Assembly: GCA_903851195.1 (NCBI GenBank)
Contig: CAINNJ010000018.1
Location: forward strand, 1 to 64,000
Reading direction: 5' to 3'
Source of the DNA: an uncultured Acidobacteriia bacterium
Lineage (GTDB): Bacteria > Acidobacteriota > Terriglobia > Bryobacterales > Bryobacteraceae
DNA: 64,000 nt
Shown here: piece by piece, positions 8,937 through 15,559 of the stretch
Numbering within the stretch: position 1 is the first letter of the stretch
Layout of the letters: every line of letters starts with the position of its first letter
Made by a program: the position numbers and the translations under genes
The notes under the pieces: model-generated
Told to the model about the DNA's origin: nothing
What the model saw: only the letters and a program-made list of their open reading frames with translations
Database searches by the model: none

Positions 8937-9743
8937 TTACTTGTAATCCTCTTCGGGGGAGATGGCGGCGAGTTCGGCGGATTCTTCGAACCGCGCGCCT
9001 TTGCCCAGCGCAATCTCTCCAAAAAGCTCTTTCTGCAGAATCTCGACGGCGTGCATTTTGACCATTTCCAGCACGGCCAGAAACAGACAGATCATGGCGC
9101 GCCGGCTGCGCTGCTTCTCCATGAGCTGGAGGATGAACAGCGGCTTGTCGCTACGGGTGTCACCGAGCAGTTTGCGGACATGGTTCACCATGTCGCTGAC
9201 GGAGATCTCCTCATCCCGGACTTCGTAGATGGGCCGGGTTTTGATCCGTTCGAGGACTTCGCCGAAGGCTTTGACGAGGTCGAAGAGGCCGACGGCGAGA
9301 CCGATGTCCTCGACATCGACGGCGAACTCCTTCATCTGGGGATTGGACCAGACGTTCTCCTCGATCATGCGCTTCTGCTGGAGCATCTCGGCGGCGTCTT
9401 TAAAGCGCTGGTGCTCGAGGAGGCGCTGGACGAGTTCCTCGCGGGGATCTTCCTCTTTTTCGCCTTCCTTGCGCAGGGCCGGGTCGGTGGGGAGGAGCAT
9501 GCGCGACTTGATGTGGATGAGGGTCGCGGCCATGAAGACGAACTCGGCGCCGATGTCGAGGTCGGTTTCGCGGGCCTTTTCGAGATAGAGCAGGTACTGG
9601 GAGGTGATGGTCGCGATGGGGATGTTGCGGATGTCGATCTGCTGGCGCCGGATCAGGTCGAGGAGCAGGTCGAGGGGCCCGTCGTAGTGATCGAGGTGGA
9701 CGTTGAGCGGCGATTGTGGGGACGTTTCCGGCACAGCAGACAA
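8937..9743 (-). CDS. scpA: Segregation and condensation protein A (kleisin)
   Basis: 268 residues. The N-terminal segment HLDHYDGPLDLLLDLIRRQ is the ScpA signature that contacts the SMC neck, followed by IDIRNIPIATITSQYL and the FVFMAATLIHIKSRMLLP helix. The C-terminal winged helix (about 195-255) would bind the other SMC head. Together with ScpB and SMC this forms the bacterial condensin used in chromosome segregation. It starts 7 bp after the end of hemD and runs directly into scpB. Confidence 0.95.
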   Translation of the reverse strand: MSAVPETSPQSPLNVHLDHYDGPLDLLLDLIRRQQIDIRNIPIATITSQYLLYLEKARETDLDIGAEFVFMAATLIHIKSRMLLPTDPALRKEGEKEEDPREELVQRLLEHQRFKDAAEMLQQKRMIEENVWSNPQMKEFAVDVEDIGLAVGLFDLVKAFGEVLERIKTRPIYEVRDEEISVSDMVNHVRKLLGDTRSDKPLFILQLMEKQRSRRAMICLFLAVLEMVKMHAVEILQKELFGEIALGKGARFEESAELAAISPEEDYK

Positions 9744-9750
9744 TTTTTCA

Positions 9751-10569
9751 TTATCGCTTGTTTGCCAGTGCTGCCGCCGCGAGGCCCGCCGCTTCGTTGA
9801 CGAGGAGGCCCATTTTGGGGTGGCTGGGCTCGAAATCGGCTTTGAGGCCGCAGTCTTCGAGGGTCTCGCTGGTGGTGGGGCCGATGGAGCCGATGAAGGC
9901 GGACTGGAGGGCTTCGCGGACCTGTTGGGCGATGCCTTCCTCCTCGGCGATGCGGAGGAGGTTGATGAGTTGCATGGAGGTGGTGAGGAGGACGACGTCG
10001 ACCTGGCCGGCGATGAGGCGGGCGGCGGCCTGGCGGAGGGGGGCGGTGTCTTCGGGGAGGTCCCAGCCGTAGATGCGGACGGGGGTGACGGCGCGGCCCT
10101 GAACGCGAAGGCCGTCGATGAGGTCCGGATTGGATTTGCCGTATTCCTGGAGGGCGAGGCGGGTTTCGGGGCGGGGTCGCATGGTTTCGAGGAGTTCGCG
10201 CCAGGTGTTGGGCTCGGGGACCTGGACGTTGGGAACGAGGCCGAGTTCGCGGACGGCGGCGGAGGGTTTGGGGCCGCGGACGACGAGGGTGAGGCGACGG
10301 AGGGCGTCTTTCAGGTCGGCTTCGGCGTGGCGGGTGAGGATGGTTTTCCAGAGGAGGCGGAAGCCGACGCCGGTGAGGAGGATGACGGCATCGAAGTCGC
10401 CGGCGAGGAGGCGGGTGGCGAAGAGGAAGGCTTCGTCGTGCTGTTGGAGATCGACCTCGCGCATGGAGGGGGCGACGAAGGGTTCGCCGGATTGTTTGCG
10501 GATGAGGGTGGCCATTTCCTCGGCGCGGCGGGATTCGAGAGAGAGGACGCGGAGGCCGTCGAAGGGCAT
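9751..10569 (-). CDS. hemD: Uroporphyrinogen-III synthase
   Basis: 272 residues from the ATG at 10569; the frame is open upstream to 10761 but that part is Pro-rich, contains a hairpin and has no family similarity, so the inner start MPFDGLRVLSLESRRAEEMA is preferred. The two-domain HemD fold is visible: FDAVILLTGVGFRLLW, the GPKPSAAVRELG strand-turn, then VDVVLLTTSMQLINLL and IGSIGPTTSETLEDCGLKAD. It closes and inverts hydroxymethylbilane to uroporphyrinogen III in tetrapyrrole synthesis. It heads the scpAB-rluB operon, an arrangement seen elsewhere in acidobacteria but not functionally explained. Confidence 0.88.
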   Translation of the reverse strand: MPFDGLRVLSLESRRAEEMATLIRKQSGEPFVAPSMREVDLQQHDEAFLFATRLLAGDFDAVILLTGVGFRLLWKTILTRHAEADLKDALRRLTLVVRGPKPSAAVRELGLVPNVQVPEPNTWRELLETMRPRPETRLALQEYGKSNPDLIDGLRVQGRAVTPVRIYGWDLPEDTAPLRQAAARLIAGQVDVVLLTTSMQLINLLRIAEEEGIAQQVREALQSAFIGSIGPTTSETLEDCGLKADFEPSHPKMGLLVNEAAGLAAAALANKR

Positions 10570-10614
10570 ATTCCATTGTAGTGACGGCGGGGCCGGAGGG
10601 GTATGGCCGGGCGG

Positions 10615-10650
10615 GCGCCGCCTGTTTTTCGTGCTGCAAACAGGCGGCGC
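10615..10650. other. Perfect 13-bp stem / 10-nt loop hairpin upstream of hemD
   Basis: GCGCCGCCTGTTT at 10615-10627 is the exact reverse complement of 10638-10650. It sits between the start of hemD (10569) and the end of the next upstream minus-strand gene (10736). Neither side has a run of T directly after the stem in the minus direction, so a classical terminator is doubtful; it may be an attenuator, an mRNA-stability stem or a small palindromic repeat. Confidence 0.6.
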
Positions 10651-10735
10651 GGGAGGGCCCGGTTTGGCGTGTTTTTCAATTGTCAAAGAACAAAAAACAT
10701 CAAAAACATTGGGAAATTTAGGTTCGTTCGGCAGT

Positions 10736-11224
10736 TTACTGTTTTTGGGGACGCAGTTCACGGAGCGTTCTGAGTGCCCTTGTGTACTGGCGATCGAAGC
10801 GGGTTTCGTAGCGATTCATGAGATCGAGAATGTTGGATTTTTTCATGATTTCCCGCATGGCCCACCAGGCGCGCTCGGCGGGATCCTTGGACGCCATTTC
10901 GGGCGAATCGGCGATGAGGCGGCGGATTTCTTCGGAATGTCCGACATTTTCGAGCGCCCAGATGCGGAGTTGCCTCCACTTACAGACGGCCATGTTTTCG
11001 ACGAGCATCATTTCGGTTTCGTTTTCCGGCTGGAACTCGGCGACGTGGCTGGCGAGGAGCGTTTCGAAGCGCTCCGGCAGTTCGCCATCGATGAGGATGG
11101 TGCTGGACATGAGTCCGTGGCGGACTGCGTTGCGGGAGGAGACGGCTTTGCCCTCCGGAGTGATGGGGCCGCGGGATTTCGCGCCGTTGGCCCGGGAAGA
11201 TTCGATGCGTGCTTCAGTACTCAT
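10736..11224 (-). CDS. Conserved hypothetical protein, divergent from terminase
   Basis: 162 residues. The N-terminal part RANGAKSRGPITPEGKAVSS followed by RNAVRHGL is a pattern I recall from a family of uncharacterised proteins common in acidobacteria, planctomycetes and rhizobia. The rest is helical and charged (ELPERFETLLASHVAEFQPENETE; split as ELPERFETLLASHVAEF and QPENETEMMLVENMAVCKWR). No catalytic motif or signal peptide is visible. It is transcribed away from the terminase gene across a 255-bp gap, so the two may share a control region. A small-terminase-like or DNA-binding partner role is possible but unproven. Confidence 0.65.
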   Translation of the reverse strand: MSTEARIESSRANGAKSRGPITPEGKAVSSRNAVRHGLMSSTILIDGELPERFETLLASHVAEFQPENETEMMLVENMAVCKWRQLRIWALENVGHSEEIRRLIADSPEMASKDPAERAWWAMREIMKKSNILDLMNRYETRFDRQYTRALRTLRELRPQKQ

Positions 11225-11479
11225 GCCAGGAGTTTGGCGCAGGGCGGGGCGACGAATGGGGAGGCGCCGGGGATGGCGCGAGGGGGATGTGGTTTGGTTT
11301 GTTGGGGTTGGGGAAATCGAAAAAAGCCGGAAATTGTGGTTACCGGGTTTTGGGGTGGCGGGCGGGTTGGGCGGTGACGCGCGGGGGAAATATTTTTAAA
11401 GATCGTGAATTGTGCGGGTTAGGCGGGATTTTGGCGGAATCGGCGGGATGTTTTTCGGGAACGGCGCGGTAGAGGTGGG

Positions 11480-12307
11480 GTGTGTGACGAAACATTTACG
11501 TTTGGCCCGCGCGGGACGGGCGCGGCTTTGCCGGCAGAGGCCGCGCCGCCACCTTTATTAGATGTCCTGGATGCCGCGGCATTCGCGCGGGAGCGGCTGG
11601 GGTTCGAACCGGATGCGCAGCAGGAGCGCGTGCTGCGGTCCGAAGCGAAGCTGGGAATCCTGAATTGCTCGCGGCAGTGGGGGAAGTCGACGACGGCGGC
11701 CGCGAAGGCGGTGCACCGGGCGTTTACGAGGCCGGGATGCGTGGTGCTGGTGGCGAGTCCGTCACAGAGACAGAGCGGGGAGTTCGTGCGGAAGTCGGGG
11801 GAGATGATGCGGCGGCTGGGAATAGTGCCGCGCGGGGACGGGGATAACGAGTGTTCGCTGTTGTTTCCGAACGGGTCGAGAATTATCGGGCTGCCGGGGA
11901 CGGAGGCGACGCTGCGGGGGTTTTCGGCGTCGTTGCTGCTGATCGACGAGGCTTCGCGGGTGGAAGACGCGATGTATGAGGCGCTGACGCCGATGCTGGC
12001 GGCGAGCGGGGGCGATTTGTGGCTGCTGAGCACGCCGTTCGGGAAGCGCGGGTTCTTTTATGAAACGTGGGAGTTGGGGGGCGCGGCGTGGGAGCGGGTG
12101 AGTGGTCCGGCGACGGAGTGTCCGCGGATTCCGAAGGAGTTTCTGGAGCAGGAGCGGGCGCGGAAGGGGGAGCAGATGTTCCGGCGGGAGTATATGTGCG
12201 AGTTCATGGACAGCGGGGCGGGGAGTTTCGATCGGGATCTGGTGGAGCGGATGTTGAAGGATACGGTGCGGCCGATGAATCTGGGGTGGCGGCTGAGTAA
12301 TTTTTGA
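11480..12307 (+). CDS. Phage-type terminase large subunit, ATPase part
   Basis: 275 residues from a GTG start with AGAGGTGG upstream. Motifs of the terminase packaging motor are present: a Walker-A-like NCSRQWGKSTT (about 62-72), the VLVASPSQRQS segment, Walker B with catalytic Glu SLLLIDEAS (about 151-159), and the coupling motif LLSTPFGKRGFF (about 182-193). These proteins pump phage DNA into capsids. The frame ends at TGA (12305-12307) but the same frame stays open afterwards through a REP-like element into the nuclease domain, so this may be the 5' part of one interrupted gene. No portal, capsid or tail gene lies nearby. Confidence 0.85.
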   Translation: MCDETFTFGPRGTGAALPAEAAPPPLLDVLDAAAFARERLGFEPDAQQERVLRSEAKLGILNCSRQWGKSTTAAAKAVHRAFTRPGCVVLVASPSQRQSGEFVRKSGEMMRRLGIVPRGDGDNECSLLFPNGSRIIGLPGTEATLRGFSASLLLIDEASRVEDAMYEALTPMLAASGGDLWLLSTPFGKRGFFYETWELGGAAWERVSGPATECPRIPKEFLEQERARKGEQMFRREYMCEFMDSGAGSFDRDLVERMLKDTVRPMNLGWRLSNF

Positions 12308-12318
12308 GCAACGGTGTT

Positions 12319-12360
12319 GGCGGGTTTCCAACCACGCCGCCGGATTCCATCCGGCCCCAC
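12319..12360. repeat. REP-like double hairpin inside the terminase locus
   Basis: Two adjacent hairpins: 12319-12338 (GGCG-GGTT, loop TCC, AACC-a-CGCC) and 12339-12355 (GCCGGAT, loop TCC, ATCCGGC), followed by CCCAC. The TCC loops and trailing CCCAC match the right-hand REP element of the transposase locus at 44964-45004. Its insertion point coincides with the break between the ATPase and nuclease parts of the terminase. Confidence 0.7.
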
Positions 12361-12394
12361 ATATGAGAACGCTTTCAGGAAGAAGGGAGATTTT

Positions 12395-13015
12395 GTGTTT
12401 TATCTGGGACTGGATCTGGGGCAGCGGGTGGATCATACGGCGCTGGCTTTGGTGGAGAAGATCGAGCGGTGGCGTCCTTATGGGGAGCCGGAGTTCGAGG
12501 CGCTGCATGTGCGGTACGTGGAGCGGATGCCGCTGGGCACGCCGTATCCGGCGGTGGTGGAGTATGTGCGGCGGGTGCTGTCGCATGCGGAGTTGTGGAA
12601 GCAGACGCAACTGGTGGTGGATGCGACGGGTTTGGGGGCTCCGGTGGTGGAGATGCTGCGGCAGGCGGGGCTGGAGTGTCAGATGTGGGCGGTGACGATC
12701 ACGTCGGGGGAGAAGGAGACGCAGGGGGCGTATGGGTCGTGGAATGTGCCGAAGCTGGATCTGATTGCGGGGTTGCAGGTGCTGATGGAGCAGGATCAGT
12801 TGCATGTGGCGAAGGATTTGCCGGAGGTGGGGGCGCTGGTGCGGGAGTTGATGGATGTGCGGGTGACGGCGCGGGAGGGTGGCCGGAGCCGGGTGGGGGC
12901 GGATGGGCGGGGTCAGCATGACGATCTGGTGATGGCTTTGGCGCTGGCTTGCTGGAAGGGGCGGAAGGTGGTGAAGAAGATTGGTTTGGGTGGGGGGCGG
13001 ATTTTGAGGATGTAG
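12395..13015 (+). CDS. Terminase large subunit, RNase H-like nuclease part
   Basis: 206 residues from the GTG at 12395, which has a strong purine-rich ribosome site (GGAAGAAGGGAG) six bases upstream; the frame itself is open from 12308, in phase with the ATPase part. Acidic residues of the RNase H-like fold are in YLGLDLGQRVDH, LVVDATGLG and GQHDDLVMALALACW, the pattern of the terminase C-terminal nuclease that cuts concatemeric DNA. It could be made as a separate subunit or be the tail of a broken single protein. The catalytic acids look intact, which argues against old decay. Confidence 0.8.
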   Translation: MFYLGLDLGQRVDHTALALVEKIERWRPYGEPEFEALHVRYVERMPLGTPYPAVVEYVRRVLSHAELWKQTQLVVDATGLGAPVVEMLRQAGLECQMWAVTITSGEKETQGAYGSWNVPKLDLIAGLQVLMEQDQLHVAKDLPEVGALVRELMDVRVTAREGGRSRVGADGRGQHDDLVMALALACWKGRKVVKKIGLGGGRILRM

Positions 13016-13105
13016 ATGGGGGGGAGAGCGCGCTGTCCCCGAACATGTTTGTTAGACTTTGTTGTAAGAAACAGGTCGAGCGCGTCGCGCGAATCGGGAA
13101 GTGAT

Positions 13106-13195
13106 TTGGCCATTCAGTACGAGAACGCACCCATCACCGAGGCCGTGATCGATATCCGGGTCGAGTTGCCAGCCGGAGTGAAGAAAGAGTACTGA
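13106..13195 (+). pseudogene. Remnant of a TIGR04255 family gene (first 29 codons)
   Basis: A TTG-started frame reads AIQYENAPITEAVIDIRVE and then LPAGVKKEY before a TGA. The phrase 'YENAPITEAVIDIRVE' resembles the conserved N-terminus of TIGR04255 proteins, which are normally about 250 residues long and sporadically distributed. Everything after residue 29 is missing and the next gene begins 1 bp later, so this is a deletion remnant. Identification is from memory of the family pattern. Confidence 0.55.
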
Positions 13196-13196
13196 T

Positions 13197-13718
13197 ATGC
13201 CGTGCCTGGCGCCGCCGCAAGCCAGATCCGCTCTATCCGTAACGGGCCTACTCAGCCGCAGTGTTGAGACGATGGTGTCTCAGCCTTACACTGACGATCT
13301 GGACGCCGCGCTGAATGAGCTGATGAGGAGCTCTTTCTGGCAGACCAAGGCCGGCTTTGAACAGGCGCGCGCCCGCCTGCAGGGCACATCGACGCTCCGC
13401 CACGATTGGGACACCTACGGCGCGGACGCTCCGAACGACGCTGCGCGTCAATCCGCCGGCAGGGTTCTTGACCTGCTGGAAGAATATCTCTTGCCGCCCT
13501 CGCGGGTTGCACCTTCGGCTGAAGGCGGCATTGCACTGCTGTTCCTTGGAGGCAACAGCGATGGCGAAAAGCGGGCGGGAATCGAACTCTACAATATGGG
13601 CGAGGCAGTGGCCGCGACGTGGTCCGGACAGGATGCGAAGTCGGTCTGGGACCTGGACGGTTCCGAGTCTCTGATTAGGAAGGCCATCGAACAGCTACGT
13701 TTACATCTCGCCGCCTGA
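13197..13718 (+). CDS. Hypothetical protein found next to TIGR04255 genes
   Basis: 173 residues from ATG 13197; a second ATG at 13272 gives a protein starting MVSQPYTDD and may be the better start because the first 25 residues look like read-through of the deleted neighbour. The core LRHDWDTYGADAPNDAARQS followed by AGRVLDLLEEYLLPPSRVAPS and a SAEGGIALLF strand is compact and seems complete. I recall similar proteins beside TIGR04255 genes, function unknown. The segment SAEGGIALLF...GIELYNMGEA suggests an alpha/beta fold that binds a small partner. It is probably the surviving middle gene of a three-gene cassette. Confidence 0.6.
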   Translation: MPCLAPPQARSALSVTGLLSRSVETMVSQPYTDDLDAALNELMRSSFWQTKAGFEQARARLQGTSTLRHDWDTYGADAPNDAARQSAGRVLDLLEEYLLPPSRVAPSAEGGIALLFLGGNSDGEKRAGIELYNMGEAVAATWSGQDAKSVWDLDGSESLIRKAIEQLRLHLAA

Positions 13719-13747
13719 TCGGCCGGACCGCCTTCGACGGAACTGCG

Positions 13748-14008
13748 ATGCTATACCTGCTTTATGGCGCGGAAGACTTTCTCGGGGACCAGCTTGAGCC
13801 TTCTGCGATTCATTTTCCCCGGAGATCCGTAAAACGCGGCTTACTGAGCGAACCGAACTTCCGTCGGAACGTTGAATGCAAGACTGGTCGGCGGCGACAA
13901 TACCCTACCGGGCAACCGGATTTCGTCGGGGCATCGCGTTCAGCAACGGTGGCAATCTGTGACCGGGCACTTCGCAGCCTAGCCGGTAAAGTGGACGAAA
14001 GTGCGTGA
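13748..14008 (+). pseudogene. Degenerate third gene of the TIGR04255-type cassette
   Basis: The frame starts LYLLYGAEDFLGDQLEPSAI followed by HFPRRSVKRG, which looks like a conserved small protein that often ends this cassette. After about residue 40 the sequence turns into low-complexity Arg/Gly/Ser-rich text with no family look, so a frameshift or deletion is likely. I would not expect a functional product. The following 150 bp up to the ATPase gene hold no recognisable gene. Confidence 0.4.
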
Positions 14009-14162
14009 AAGCAATGTAGCGAACCCACGTCACAATGGAGTCGTTCCCCTGGGAGCCGTTCGCCAGCTTAGACCCCGCGAGGAATCTCCGCAGATGGACG
14101 GCTCAACATTGCCTATTACCGGTTAACACCGACCAAAGTCACAGCGTTACACTGGGAGGACT

Positions 14163-15011
14163 ATGCGTTTAAGAAGCGTGGCCGTCACGAAGCTTTACGG
14201 AATTTTTGATCATCAGATTTCGATGGAGAAACCGCAGGGCGTGACAATTATCCATGGCCCGAACGGGTATGGCAAGACCGTGATGCTGAAAATGATTGCG
14301 GCCGCTCTCGAAGGCGATGTTGAGATCTTTAAAAATACACCATTTAAGGAATTCAAAATCGAGTTTGAAGATGGTAGCACGTGGCGCGCAGTCCGAGACT
14401 TGGAGAAATCAGGAGATAACGGCGGCGGGATCAACGTCCGGATAGTGACAACGAGCGCCGAGGGCGCAGTTACTGAAGTCCAACCCGATCTCGAAGAAGA
14501 AATAGCTGGGCCTTACCTCGACGCGATGGACTCAGCCGTACCCGGACCATACAACCGATCCGGTAAAGGTTGGCGCGACGACGAGGGACGCTATTTCTCC
14601 GCTCAGCAAATTTTTCGAATGTTCCCCAATGCGGGAGATCACCTTCCGCTCGCCGCCCGTCGCCAACTAAAATCCCGACCGTCTTGGGATCTGAAGTTAG
14701 ACGTCTTCGTCGTGGAGGCCAATCGCCTAGAGTCTTCCCGGCATTCCGAGAGCGAGGCCCCCCGCATTAGACGTCAATTGCTAGTCTCCGGGGGCAGCGA
14801 GCCTCTTGGGCCGTTACGGGTCCAGCAGTATTCACGCGATGTAGTGCAACGCATCAGGTCGGTTTTGGCAGACTATGCCAAATCCTCTCAAGAGCGGGAT
14901 CGAACTTTTCCCGAACGACTGGTTCAATTTGTGAGACAAGAGAAACAGATGCTAGGCGAACGAGAAATTCTCGAACAGATGCAGGATCTGAAAAAAAACG
15001 CCAGCGCTTGA
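14163..15011 (+). CDS. AAA/ABC-type ATPase, N-terminal part (PARIS AriA-like?)
   Basis: 282 residues from an ATG with GGGAGG six bases upstream. The N-terminus LRSVAVTKLYGIFDHQI leads to a Walker A motif GPNGYGKT (residues 32-39), followed by the MLKMIAAALEGD helix, as in SMC/RecF-like AAA_15/AAA_21 ATPases of defence systems. The frame ends at TGA 15009-15011, just after a run of eight A (14991-14998). With nine A the reading would continue seamlessly into the next frame as DLKKKRQRLITLGFL, restoring one ATPase of about 465 residues. So this is half of a gene with either a one-base deletion, a sequencing error, or -1 frameshifting on the A run. The region is clearly less GC-rich than its flanks, a sign of transfer. 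Confidence 0.8.
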   Translation: MRLRSVAVTKLYGIFDHQISMEKPQGVTIIHGPNGYGKTVMLKMIAAALEGDVEIFKNTPFKEFKIEFEDGSTWRAVRDLEKSGDNGGGINVRIVTTSAEGAVTEVQPDLEEEIAGPYLDAMDSAVPGPYNRSGKGWRDDEGRYFSAQQIFRMFPNAGDHLPLAARRQLKSRPSWDLKLDVFVVEANRLESSRHSESEAPRIRRQLLVSGGSEPLGPLRVQQYSRDVVQRIRSVLADYAKSSQERDRTFPERLVQFVRQEKQMLGEREILEQMQDLKKNASA

Positions 15012-15559
15012 TCACTCTTGGCTTCCTCGACCCAGAGACCGGGCTTCGCGATCTGACAGAAGAAGACGTGCGTAAAGCCCAAGAAGCTCTCACAATCTAT
15101 GTCGGCGACGTTCACCAGAAGCTTGGCGCTTTTGACGAAATGGCCGAAAGGGTTGGAAAGTTGATTGACATTATAAACGCGCGCTTTGAATACAAAAGAC
15201 TAAAAATTCATCGCGAACGTGGTTTTTGCGTTGTTAGTCACAAAGGTGCGCCTATTCAACTTAGTGACCTCTCCTCAGGCGAACAGCATGAGTTAGTAGT
15301 CTTGTATGAATTGCTTTTCCGTACGCCAAAGCATGGCCTAATACTTGTCGACGAGCCAGAAATATCCCTGCACGTGGCATGGCAATCTCGATTCTTGGCC
15401 GACCTGATCGATATCGTAAAGCTGAACAAAGCTTATGCTGTAGTTGCCACTCACTCGCCTGTAGTAATCGGAACGCAATGGAGTCTAACCGAGCAACTTA
15501 AAGGGCCCGCTGTTGAAGAGGATGCCGGATACCAAGAAACGCACGCGGGGGTCTCTTAG
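15008..15559 (+). CDS. ATPase, C-terminal part with signature and Walker B
   Basis: 183 residues; the formal TTG start overlaps the previous stop (TTGA). It carries the ABC signature LSDLSSGEQHEL (86-96), Walker B with catalytic Glu LILVDEPEIS (111-120), and the H-loop ATHSP (147-151). These complement the Walker A of the preceding frame, so the two make one bilobed head. A coiled region separates the lobes (about residues 15-60 here). Its stop overlaps the next start by one base (TAGTG), which couples translation to the effector-like protein. Either the two frames make one protein by slippage or the ATPase is now split or dead. Confidence 0.8.
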   Translation: MITLGFLDPETGLRDLTEEDVRKAQEALTIYVGDVHQKLGAFDEMAERVGKLIDIINARFEYKRLKIHRERGFCVVSHKGAPIQLSDLSSGEQHELVVLYELLFRTPKHGLILVDEPEISLHVAWQSRFLADLIDIVKLNKAYAVVATHSPVVIGTQWSLTEQLKGPAVEEDAGYQETHAGVS

